From Tubulanus polymorphus (lineage: Eukaryota; Nemertea; Palaeonemertea; Tubulaniformes; Tubulanidae), in the NCBI RefSeq assembly GCF_964204645.1, contig NC_134029.1, forward strand, positions 1,497,001 through 1,561,000: a stretch of 64,000 nt of DNA. Reading direction: 5' to 3'. A program made the translations under genes and the position numbers. A model generated the notes under the pieces. That model saw only the letters and a list, made by a program, of their open reading frames with translations. It did not search any database and was not told where the DNA came from. Numbering within the stretch: the first letter of the stretch is position 1; each line of letters opens with the position of its first letter. Shown here piece after piece: positions 1 through 15,649 of the stretch.

Positions 1-727
1 GGGTGATTAAAACCTGACTAATATCTGAAATCTGTCATACGCCGATTCCCCGACCTCGCGCTGTCTGTAAAATCGCTTTAAGTCTATACCATAAATCACG
101 ATAAAAAAAACTGTCCACAATGTTTTGTGTAACGCTTATCTTTATATAATATCATTGTACATAGATAGATAGTCGATATATACGAACGAACTGCGTAGCA
201 GTTTTTGTACTGCTTAATGCGTACTTTATGATCCTCGGTGAATTTAGAGAATTCCTTTGTTGTTAGTTTTTGCCGTGATTTTACAACAGAAATCGAACAC
301 GCTGCTGTCCCGAAAATTGTCCCGAACACGTGAGATCGAGTCCTATCTAATTAGTGTCGTTGTCTTAATTACTAATGGTGTCAGATACTCACACCCAAAC
401 AATGGATAGATACTTAATAGGTGTCGTATTTTCACAAGTACTCGCTGTTTGTTTGTCTTAATGTTTGTTTCCAGTTTGTTCTTGTTTTGATTGAGATTTG
501 ATTATTAATATTACATAGCTCGTTATACGTACTATAGCGTTTATATATTAGACCTGATGAGGAACGGGGAATTTTGAATTCAGCGAAATTCGATCGTAAT
601 ATCAAATTTTGGATTATTCAACGATTAAGTTATTAATCGTTGTGATTGTTTTTCTGGTTTTACAAATCTTTTAACTCACTACCGAAAGTTTATTACAGCT
701 CGATTCGTCTTTAATTTCAATTTGCAG
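1..727. other. upstream non-coding sequence of the RhoGAP gene
   Basis: AT-rich sequence with no open frame that I can tie to a family. It ends in a good splice acceptor (pyrimidine-rich, TTTGCAG at 721-727) that begins the first recognised RhoGAP exon. It is therefore probably an intron, possibly with an untranslated or upstream coding exon beyond or inside it. A short minus-strand frame at 96-329 shows no recognisable features and is not called. Confidence 0.5.
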
Positions 728-3700
728 AACGGTGAAATGATTTACGTCGATGACGAATTCAACGACGAAGACGATTCTTCGACGGAATCGGAAAAGTTAC
801 GGATGAAAGAAGCGAGTAAGAAGATCTTCACGCACTACACCCGACGAAGCCCGCATTCCGAAGATAACTCCGATATTTTTCCGACCGGTAGCGTTTCCGA
901 CGAGAGGTAAATCAAAAACGAACAAGAATTCACAAACGAGATTTAATGAAATAAAATCCCATAAAATCGATTCGTAGATTCGATATGTTTTACTATCAAA
1001 TAATGAATCATCGATCAGAGCGAATCCGCGCGCATATTTCTATAGAAATAATCGCAATTTAATGTTGTTTTCCTACGCGAAGGAAGGTTCGTTATTTAAG
1101 GCGTTGTAAAATGATTCATTTATTGTGTATTCGGCCTCTCGTCTGTAGATTGCTTCGTGGAGCCACAGATGCTGTAAAAAATCGCCGCAGCGTTAAATAT
1201 CAAAACCAGAACAACTCAACCGCAAACCACGACGAGAATGATGACGTGAATGTAAGTAATCAGTGATAGAACTGAGAGGAATTATTCGAGGAGCTGTTTT
1301 AATCAACCCGGTGTCAAATCATTACACGTGAAAACAGGTCGTACTGTGAAGGTTAACTTGATTTTATTTTTGGTAAGAAGAGCTTTCGCTGCTAGTGCAT
1401 TGTAGCTTCATCCGGTAAAGTGACGAAGCTACATCATTTACACGATGAAGCTACAATGCACTAGTTACTATAAAGCTTGTTATTAAAGTTAAGGTTAACT
1501 AAAAAGAACTACCTGTTTTCTACCTTTACTGAAGTGAGATAAATGATGACCTTAAGACCATCGTTGGGGTCCTGTTCCGCTGTTTTAGTTAATCGAGTTA
1601 ATAGTTGAAATAAAATCACTTAATTTTCACTCAGAGTCAAATCATATCTCACAACCGTGGAACCGAATCCCGATGTGGAGAAATACTTAAAACGATGAGC
1701 TTTTTTATGACAGTCTGAAGTGCGAGCACCCCTCGAAAATATCACGCCTGGAACTGAGTCGAATTCATCCTCGTAGTTCAATCCTATTATTTTAATCTCG
1801 AAATTCGACGAAATTCCATCCGCCAAGTTGACATTTTTTTTAGTCAGTATCTGACACTTCGACACACGATCTCTGATGAGATTATCAGTGAAAGGGTCAA
1901 GGTCGAATCGTTCCCGACGGAGAGCGGATTGACTGATTCAAAAAGTATGGAACGAAAATTCAGACGTAGCAGAATCAATTCTAATGAGGAAAATATAACT
2001 AATTATTTATCATTCTCTGTTAGTTCGAAATATTTGTACAGATTGAAATGAGTGTTTTTCGATTCTAATGAATATCATAAAATGTCTATGAATATTATGA
2101 ATTTCTAGGATAGTGCAATGGTGACGATGCGTCGTAGTACAGTCGGTACGAAATTCTCGGATCCAGTCGCCGCGACGACCGATAACTCGTCGTCAACCTA
2201 TTCATCAGTGGACGACCAGGATCGAGACAGTATCAAAACACACGAGTCTTACGAGTAAGTATAGATTCAGATAGGCCGGGTACGTTCCCAAACGTACAGC
2301 TCTTTCAACGGGTACACAAAGAATTCATTTCCAAAATCTGCTCCAAATCTGTAACTAGAATCTAGCACTAAGAATGAAATGAAAAGTTGACTGAACTCTA
2401 GCTCAAGGAAACTTTTTCTTGACTCTATTTTTTGCATACGACCAGCTGCAAGCGGTCGCCAGCCTAATATCGCATTTATATCTTAGAAAATGTTGGTCAC
2501 AAGACTCGTGGGTCGATAACTATTGATAAACAACTAAACAATTCTATACTTGTCAATCCTAGGAGTTGTCAGAGTGATGTATTCGTCCCCGATGCTCGGA
2601 GCAGTCCCGTCAACGAACTGGACACATCGGCACCTAAAATCAACCCAGAGAAAGTGAAATTTTTGTTTACGGATGACGTACCGAGACCAATCATCAAACG
2701 ACGCAAGTAAGTCTCCTAAAAAACCTGTAGATTTGAAAGTCGATTTCTCGCCCCTGCGGTGAAAACTAATTTTTGTCAATGTTTGAATATAACAGGGAGC
2801 GGTCGCAGAGTGTTACTGATCTGTTTCGAGGTGTTGCAGACAATGACGACGAATTACCAAACCGTCAACATTTACAAGTTAGTTTCTATAAACCCTTACC
2901 GTAGACCGATATACACGGTCACCTAATGCTAAATTCTAGAAATTCGTCTTTGTTTCAATTAGAAAGATAAGGATGTTAATGTTTATTTGTTACTTTACAG
3001 AGACGACGTAAGATCAGCTCCCGAATAGGAGCGAGGAGGGTCGTGGCTCCTTTACAACAGGAGCCTCCTCCTGATATTACAATCACTAAAGTATACAGTG
3101 CATCTACCAGCAATCTGCTAGACCTAGTAAGTCTATCAAACAACTGACTATAGAGAAACTTATTCATTTACAATGAAACGACGTACTATATTTATTTGGA
3201 CACTTGCTCTTCTCTCTCCATCATCTCCAACTTTCTCTCCTCCCTTCCTCTCCCCTCCGTCCGTCCCCCCATTATCCACACCTCTCTCCACCGCACCTTT
3301 CAATCTCCGGAGATTGAAATGTCATTCGCTTCCGTTTGGAAAAAGTTCGCTTAAGAACAATGCAACACTGGCACGACTCAAGAAAACACCGTGAGCGTAA
3401 ACTGCGAAGTCCACTGTCAGAGACAACGTCAAAATACAATATACAAAATACAATAATATTGTTTTGGTTGAACAGATATATATTTATTTAAACCCTTTGC
3501 TCCCGAAAAACAAAACTGACATTGACAATGAGAACTTTCATCTCAGAATTTGCATTCAGAGCGAGTAAATTCTGATGATTCGGGTATGATTTATCGCTGG
3601 AGTCTTTCAGATCAGGGTTGAACGTGGGTCATTTTTATGTCGTAATGCGAAATGCATTTATTTACCCACATATTATACAACAAATTATATTCAACCCGGA

Positions 3701-6700
3701 ATATAAAAACGCATCTCTATAAACGAGATAACCATATATTACCACCGACGTAGATAGATATAGCTGTGACAAAACTGCATAGATTCAAATACGCGTAGGA
3801 ATTATATTTGAAATGTCAGATGTTTACGAGGATGAGGTACGTACATATCGTGGCAATACCTAGTTAAGAGACTTGATTTAAAAATAGAATTCAACTCAGT
3901 CTTTAGATTTAGACTTAAATCTCGATTTTGAACGACGTCGGACCCGAATTTGTTACACGACAATCATGATGAGTTCAGGGCCTGTGTTTATATGGTGTTT
4001 GCGACTGGGAGCCTCGGTACTGTTTTCGTATTCATGCAATGTCCCCCAACCTTAAACCTTACCCTTTAACTTTTATTCTGGTTTAGGAATATCAATTCCG
4101 GATCACAAACTCTCTACCGGCCGCTTCTATCGGGTTTATAGGTTTAAAGCGTATTCTGGTCAAAATCAGAAGAGAATTCCAGAATCGCTAGAGACCAATC
4201 AAAACCTGCCTTTAAGATTTCTTTGAATTTCCTTTGTTCAACAGGCGACCAGCTCCGCACTGGACGAAGAACCGAAGACGCCCGATCAAAGTTTAGAAAG
4301 TTTGGACGATATCGACGAAGCTGAAAGTGGAAACGAAGGACATCATCACAGCGGACTGAAACGTAAAAAGAGTAAGAGATTACTGTTCTCAAACACGCGG
4401 CTGATGCAGTTTAAAACTCAGGAATGGTGGAACAAATCTATACGTCGAAGTACGTCGAAGTTAACTGTTGACATCGATCAGTTAGTTACAAATTTGATTG
4501 ACATTTTGTCTGATATGATATGAATTATTTTAACCTGATTAACTTTGATCGCATTTGATTTTTCAGAGCACTCTGGTCAATTGCCTAAACAAACTTTCAA
4601 TTCGTATTCCCCAACTGAAACGAAACCAGGGGTAAGTGTTCGGCCTTTACAACCACGTGGGATACAGTTCCACAGTTCAGAATCCAGTTCCGCAGTTCAG
4701 AATCCAGTTCCACAGCTGTGAGTTAAGATTTTACTGAGAGTTAAATCAACGAAAATGTACAAATTTCCGCTCAATAGTTAGTTGATTGTAACTGGAATTG
4801 GATAATAAGTTCACAGTTGACTCTAGCTCACACTGTGGAACTGGATCTCATGTAATAATGACTCGGATTGACAACATTTCAGGAATGCGATAATCCAAAA
4901 GATATTAACGCTACGTTCTCTTCATTCTATTATTACAGAAAATATTTGGCGCGCGGTTATGTGATCAGATAGAACAGTGTGGAGATGTATACGGTGTATT
5001 CATCAAACTGATCGACGCTATTGAAAACAGTACAGAAGGGTTAGAAAGTCACGGTATCTACCGTATAGGGGGCGCTATGCCCGTCGTGAAAAAACTGAGG
5101 GCTCTTATTGAAGAAGGTGCGTGTTTCAATGCGTTAATCATGAGGTCTTTCTTCAAACTAGGACTCAGTTACACAGGTTCTATGTTTCCAATCTCAATTG
5201 CTGTGGATCTAGGTTCATGGGTCATTTGCAGGACAGCCAATGCTTAGATTTAAGACTTACTTAAGCCTTATATTGTGGTTCTATAACGAATCTAACAATT
5301 TAAGACCAGTCTTCGAATTTAAGACTACGTAACATTTGACTCCTTAAGTCATGCAACCGAGCTCAGAGTTCACGGGCTCGTGGTGCAACGGACAAGAACC
5401 AAGCATCAAAGCGATAATCATTTTTGTTTGTAGATTTTTCGACTGTAGAATACGATGAATATTCAGTGACGGTTCTCACTTCGATTCTGAAATCTTTCCT
5501 TCACGATTTACCGGAAACGCTGTTGACAGACGATCTGTACGACGAGTTCATCACGACGGCCGAGGCTGAGTCCGATCAGCAGGCTTTATGCCTTACAATT
5601 GTGATGAACAAATTGCCAGAAACGAATCGAAAAATTCTCGACCATCTTTTGACTCATTTAGCGAAGTAAGTTGAATATCCGTAACATGAAATCTCGACTA
5701 AGGAAGAATAAAGAATTCGAAAAGTTTCCTTGGGCTAGAAGTTAATTCGCCGTTTCGACTATCATCTTCATCGGGATTCCTGAAGATGAATAAGTATGAA
5801 TTCCTTATGATGACTATTGCTATAAAGTCGAAACATCGTATCATTCATAATGTCAACGACCTCTTTTGGAGCCTGACTTTCTATCTTAGGGTTGAATATC
5901 CTCGTTACAAAAGGGACTTATGCGATGCTTATCATGGTGTTCACAATGTCATTCTAAGCACATATTCTTGACGAATTATTCATTTCATTTGACAGAGTTT
6001 GTTCGAAGATCGAGAAGAATTCGATGGGACCGAGAAACGTAGCGATCTGTTTCGCACCGAATTTATTAACGAAACGTCAAATCGATATGCAAGAAACGTC
6101 CGAGCACAACGACAAGTTAATCAAGTAGGTTTTATTAGAAATTTGGAAATATTAGAATTATCTAAGAGTTGTAACGGAGAGTCGCTTTTGAATAACATGA
6201 AATCGTTAGCTTGATCTGGTAAATTTCAGGTCAATTATTTACCTTATGAAGCTACTGCACTAGTAGTGAAAGCCTGTGATTTCTAATAGAATCAAGTTAA
6301 CCCTACAAGTACTACATGTTACTCATTTAATCGGGGATATCAATGTATATAGTGTTTGAAAGCCATACGTTTCGTTCCTGGGTTTGCGACACTAATATAT
6401 AATAGATTAAGAATTTTGGGAGGGGCTGTTTTACAGAACGACAGCGGTCTGAGGCGCCATTAATCATCGCAATAACGCAATACTAATGAAACTTTATGAG
6501 ATCATTTGGTCGACTACTAAATAGACCCCTATAACACGATGGTCTGGTGCTGCTATATTAGAGTATGGCGTTTCTTTATCGTGTCGTTTCTATACTTTTC
6601 AGAATCCTATCCGTGTTGATAGAGGATAGGCTACAAAAGTTAATACGAACTGGTGAAATACGTATTGAAGTAGAACAGGAAATCGTTGATGTGATGGAGG

Positions 6701-7446
6701 ATTTGTTACAAAAACTAGAGACAAATGAAATACTAGTAGAGGAGGGTGAACAGAGTGACGTTGATGGAGGTCAGGATCAACTGTCTCCTACCACTATCAG
6801 CGCTATTATTCTAGCGAGTAAAGCTATTCTGGACGATTACGAGAGTATGTTTAAGCCGAAACCAGACACCGAAATCATGTTCGATCTTTTCGATATCGTT
6901 AATTCGGAAGAAGAGGCCGTTGTCTCGAGCGACGATGGTGGCGCTGATGATATCGTCAGGGGTTTGTTGGAAGAGATTCTGGAAGCCGTCGCTGAAAAAT
7001 GCAATAACTGTGATTCGATATTCAAAGATGTGAACGGGAATAATGAGACATTTTCTGAATTGACTTCAGCAGTTTCTGACGTGAATCCGGCGGCCGTGCA
7101 CTTGTCGACATCTTCCGAACAGAGCGGCTCTAATTACGAGGACGTTTTGAATGATGATATTTTCGAGGATGCCCGCGCGCGTATTCGAGGTTACGAGGGC
7201 CCGTTATCGTTACGGGATAGTAACGAATTCAGTCCGTCATCGGTTTCGAGTTTATCTGACGTTTCGACGAGTGAGAAAGCGACGGTAATTAATGACGTAA
7301 AACCGATTGAAATCGAGTCGGATTCGATTAGAAATGTTACCGCCGGGGATATTCACGATATTCCAGTGACGTCTGATTCGCCGTCAGACGGTGAAGATGA
7401 CTTTCTAGATTGTTCAGATGATAAACTTTGTTTACTCAAAAATTAA
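728..7446 (+). CDS. RhoGAP-domain protein (ARHGAP21/23-like, tentative)
   Basis: GTPase-activating protein for Rho-family GTPases. Exons by GT-AG and phase: 728-906, 1149-1251, 2109-2254, 2563-2706, 2796-2877, 3001-3126, 4245-4449, 4567-4631, 4939-5116, 5434-5665, 5996-6124, 6603-7446. The join is 811 codons including the stop. The first exon opens at an acceptor, so either translation starts at ATG 737 or more exons lie upstream. The RhoGAP fold runs from KIFGARLCD (about residue 348 from that ATG) to about 540. It has the arginine finger in HGIYRIGG (about residue 389), then FLHDLPETLLTDDLYDEF and NSMGPRNVAICFAPNLL, both diagnostic RhoGAP blocks. The flanks are acidic, Ser-rich and apparently disordered; an N-terminal basic stretch precedes the domain. 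No PDZ or PH domain is visible. The RhoGAP call is firm; the subfamily is a guess from block similarity. Confidence 0.85.
1329..1535. mobile_element. inverted-repeat element with hammerhead-like motif (family A), RhoGAP intron 2
   Basis: The arms begin GGTTAACTTGAT at 1351 and end AAGTTAAGGTTAAC near 1499, with outer complementarity reaching GAAAACAGGT/ACCTGTTTT. The left arm read on the minus strand (1378-1414) contains a GATGAAGCTAC...GCAGC stem followed by GAAAGCTC. This matches the family seen intact at 56949-56986, except that the CTGATGA core reads CGGATGA. The right arm is more decayed. It is a foldback insertion in an intron. Confidence 0.6.
3205..3305 (+). repeat. pyrimidine-rich (CT) tract in RhoGAP intron 6
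   Basis: About 100 bases almost free of purines between exons at 3126 and 4245. It looks like a strong polypyrimidine tract in front of CCGGAG at about 3319. I tested an exon starting there, but neither phase joins in frame to its neighbours, so it is recorded only as a low-complexity tract. Confidence 0.5.
5690..5860. mobile_element. decayed hammerhead-like inverted element (family B relative), RhoGAP intron 10
   Basis: Minus-strand reading near 5742-5775 gives GATGAAGATGATAGTCGAAACGG. Plus-strand reading near 5806-5840 gives a GACT...AGTC stem followed by GAAAC. Both halves resemble the family B motif found at 27622-27836 and 55332-55589, but the core is mutated. Confidence 0.4.
6231..6305 (+). 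mobile_element. partial family A hammerhead-like repeat, RhoGAP intron 11
   Basis: Sequence at 6243-6275 (TTATGAAGCTACTGCACT...AGTAGTGAAAGCC) followed by AATCAAGTTAACC matches one arm of the 1351-1499 element. The core is degraded (TTATGA for CTGATGA). Confidence 0.45.
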
Positions 7447-7519
7447 TTGGACGAGTCTTAAGCCTCCCCCGCTTATAGGAGCTCGGTTTATACACAAATT
7501 GGCGCGAGCTTCGGTGGAT

Positions 7520-7690
7520 GTAACCAGCCTCTGGTAAGCGAGGATGCGAAACATCGATTGCCAGCAGAAATCAATGAATGAACGTCACTATCCCTCTCCC
7601 GACTAGGATTCGAACCGGAGGCGTCGCTACACTCAACGAGTCTCGATGCCATCAGGTTCGAATCCCCGCCGAAGGAGGATGAAACGTCGC
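7520..7690 (-). mobile_element. tRNA-derived SINE-like repeat
   Basis: Contains RNA polymerase III B-box-like GGTTCGAATCC sequences on both strands. CTGGTAAGCGAGGATG at about 7530 recurs as CTGGCAAGCGAGGATG at about 62421. ATGCCATCAGGTTCGAATCC at about 7653 recurs at about 59590. Such dispersed sharing of tRNA-like T-arm sequence indicates a SINE family. The boundaries are approximate. Confidence 0.55.
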
Positions 7691-8446
7691 CTCACATCGA
7701 AAGAAACGACCGTAGGTTTTGAGTGCAACATCCTGCCATCTGTGTGAATCCTTGCAATTACGCTGTGGGCATATCTCTGAAACGTGCTGTCACCTTGCAG
7801 CGAAAGGTGTAACTAATAGATGTACAGAATTACATTCCATGACATTGTACAATAAATCCATGTTAAATGTTTTATCTTTACCTTTGAAACCTATCTTTCC
7901 TGCTCTGAACATAGAAAAAATACAGCATTTATTCGACTTAATTTAAATGTATTCAGTCGAGGAGAGACTGAGATACAGTGTATATAGAATCCGTTAATTA
8001 GAAAATATTCTATATTTAATTATTCAATATCCTGTGCAAAATATTAAAATACGAAAATCTAAACGATATATAAAGAATTGAATAAATGAAATAATTCGAA
8101 TCATTATCAGTAAAAAGTTGTTTTTATCTAAGTTAGAAAGTTATCAATCAACAGAGGTCAGAATGCAGTTCAGGATCTATTTCCACAGCTTAGTTTCATT
8201 TTCGAATTCCAGTCGTTTTTCCAGTGATCCAAAACTAATTGATGAACTGAGGGGCGGATCCAGGAGTGGACTGATGCATGGTCCAGTGTCATTGGCGGAC
8301 AGTGCGTCAGGGATCTTTCCCCGAGGAAAATTCGATGGAGCCCGGGGATTTTGATGTTTTATGACTGTATGCGCTCAAATGAATTGGTGCTGATTTTCCT
8401 GGCATTTTTAGGGGTGCGTGTAATAGTGGGGGCTAGTGTAAGGCTG

Positions 8447-8530
8447 CCCACAGGTGTGTATGGGAGGTGGGGTAGGCCCACAGGTGTGTGGGAGGTGGGG
8501 TAGGCCCACAGGTGTGTGTGTGGGGGGTAT
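8447..8530. repeat. short tandem repeat, about 28-30 bp unit, three copies
   Basis: CCCACAGGTGTGT begins at 8447, 8477 and 8505, each followed by a GGGAGGTGGGGTAGG-type G-rich stretch. Confidence 0.8.
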
Positions 8531-8590
8531 GATGAATGAGGGTAAACACGAAATACACGTTATTACTAACATAACGCGGTCGGTATAACA

Positions 8591-11105
8591 GTAAACTATA
8601 TAAGCCCTATCTCTATCACTCTCGACTCGCTATATTTTACCGTGCCATCCTTCATGTATATCTTATCTACGCAAAATGCTCTAACAAAAAACCTACTTAT
8701 GTTAGTAAATAATACGAGTGTATTCGCGCCAGTGGGGACGTTAGATTTCCTTACGGTTTCGCAGTCCGTATCGCGCACTGGCGACTCGCTGTCTGTAGTA
8801 TGAAGATAACAACTACAACAACGCGTGTCACCGTCATCCAGCAAAAAACGAAATAATTTCCGTCGACGGCAAAAAACGGCAACGATTTCATTCAATGATT
8901 TCATTCGAAAACGTTCTATTATTTGTGATTACTGGCGACTCTATTGTGTTAATTGTAAATAGAAAAATCGGAACTACAGGAAATACGCAGTGGTTCCACG
9001 AAACCGTCTGCCCAACGATCGATCGATCGGTCACGCCGTCGACTCTGACAATGATGAAATTGAAGAAAACCGCACAATACGAAGAAAATGAAGTCACAAT
9101 CGTAGTCAAAACGTCACTACTCTCTTAGTTTTGAGAATGGCTCATAGAATTGAGTCTAAACGTCACTGCTCTCTTAGTTTTGAAAATGGCTCATAGAATT
9201 GAGTCTAAACGTCACTACTCTCTTAGTTTTGAAAATGTCTCATAGCATTGAGTCTAAACGTCACTACTCTCTTAGTTTCTCTACTGAAGTTTTTAATTGA
9301 ACTATGGACGTGGGAACCAACCACTGATACTTCGTAGTTATCGTCATCCTTTACTTGTGACCTGAAATCTATGTCAAAATACCATAAGTATTGCCGCCCA
9401 CGAGACGGTTTATCTGATAAGCTTCTAAAAGCGGGCGATTTAGATCGTATCGGAATCGGGGATCAGAAAAAAAGACTAACTTTTCGATGAATTGCGCTTA
9501 GATTTTTCAAGCTATTGTTCGCTCGCTACAAACAGATGGTCTGGATTTTACGAGTGTCGCAACTCGTGCCGATGGGTGACACCAGACGGATCAAGCCGTT
9601 CTGTCATTTTTGTGGATTTTGAAACTAGATTATTAAAACGGTATGTGCGTTGTATAGCGTTGGCCGATATGGTGACAAAATGACTTCAGACCGCTGTTCC
9701 CGTTAACATTTTCAGATCCCAGAGCCATTGAGTTCGCATGAAGCTCTCGCTAGTTAATTTCAAAAGTTTGGAACTCAATAGACTGTGAAATGAAACCGGG
9801 ATTCAATCCTAACACGCTTTGATTGACTATTTTTGCCACCAATCGTCTCAAAGATGAAAGAGTAAGTCGAATAAAACACTCCAATTCGTGTAAACTGCAG
9901 ATAAATGAAGACATCACATTTCAAAACGGTAGAATTTCTAAAAATGAAACCACAACGTTACGGCTGTTGACAAACACAAAAATCATCTATGACTCCTTCA
10001 TTTATCAAACGGTATATAAAGGTAAATCAGCGATGGCTTCTGATTCACGTAGTTTCAGTGAGAGATGATGCAGTAGTTTTAATCATCGAATCACTCACCG
10101 GAAAATCAACTCAATTCATCTGAGATAATCGATTCATGAGCGATGACATCGACGCCACAAATTGAAAAATTAATCACGATATCTTTAATCTCATCCGACC
10201 CCTCCCCTCTCATTCTCCTCTCCTCTCCTCCCTCTCTCAACATCTATTAACAACCAATAATAATTCACTATAACTTCCTTCTTTCAGTCTCAGCAGTGTA
10301 CAGGTTTACGTAGTTCCTCGCGGATGGAATCCATACTATCGCCACAATTTCTACATGGCACCGTATCTATAAACACCATGGCACGTCATTTTTAGAGTCG
10401 TATCATCGAGATGGATTTCTGCCACCCCGAGATCCACGGCCATGTTTGACCATATTTTCAATAATAATCAATGTAATCAACTTGTCGAAGATGATTACTC
10501 CAAGCATCTACTAAAATCAGTGCTTGAGAAGCGTGTTTGGATGTATTCCATTCTAAACAATAGTCGAAGATCCCGTTCTTTCAGTTCGAAAAAAAAATAT
10601 TGCCAATTATAAAAAGATATTAATACAAAACTGTGAATATATTTCGACATTTGTATGTTTTATTTTTTACAATAGAATATATATAATATATTTATATTTT
10701 TTGCCTATTTATAATATTATACATTTCTGGTCCTTACAACCAGTTTGATCACAATAAAGAAAATAAACGATTTATACATGTATTATTATAATATATTGAC
10801 AGCAGACATAATAAACATCGACGAACATTGAATTCTTATCATCAGTTTTCAATTCGAAGATAGTGTTTTGAAGAAAAGACTATTCAATAAAATATTACGA
10901 ATTAGAATTACTTTTCAGTCTAAGGAATTGTTTTTGTATACGATACAACCAGCAGATAAAGATGTATTAGAAAAATTGCTTGCTCTAATCTCAGAAGGTA
11001 AGGTCCACGCTTTCTCCACGCGACCTTGTTATACCCGAAATCCGAAAACCCACTCATCCCCACCGAAAGCGACACATTAAAAAGAGTTGATTAATTTCGG
11101 TATCA
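8591..11105. other. intergenic region between RhoGAP and HAND genes
   Basis: Holds a 49-bp tandem repeat (9111-9278) and AT-rich sequence near 10620-10820. The latter has minus-strand AATAAA-like signals that could serve HAND. Overlapping short frames on both strands at 8596-9128 show no domain I recognise and are not called as genes. Confidence 0.4.
9111..9278. repeat. 49-bp tandem repeat, about 3.4 copies
   Basis: ACGTCACT recurs at 9111, 9160, 9209 and 9258, exactly 49 bases apart. The intervening CTCTTAGTTTTGA and GGCTCATAGAATTGAG are nearly identical between copies. Confidence 0.9.
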
Positions 11106-15603
<4,498 letters not shown>

Positions 15604-15649
15604 CTTTGAACACAAACCAGAGTTTAGAGTTTGATAACTAAAACACAAC

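Larger units (their letters stand above)
7447..8590. other. 3' flank of RhoGAP gene: probable 3' UTR, SINE and small repeats
   Basis: Candidate polyadenylation signals AATAAA lie at about 7852 and 8083, downstream of the RhoGAP stop. The interval also holds a tRNA-related SINE-like stretch (7520-7690) and a GGGGCGGATCCAG sequence at about 8252, reminiscent of hAT-type MITE ends. No coding frame here is convincing. Confidence 0.5.

Noticed and set aside
3173-3394. Pro/Ser-rich 73-codon frame as an extra RhoGAP exon
   Set aside because: It starts in the polypyrimidine tract, and neither its start nor its GTGAGC end joins in phase with the flanking exons; the direct 3126-to-4245 join is clean.
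8596-9128. Overlapping 60-100 codon frames on both strands
   Set aside because: No recognisable domain, splice context or codon pattern; likely chance frames in less AT-rich DNA.
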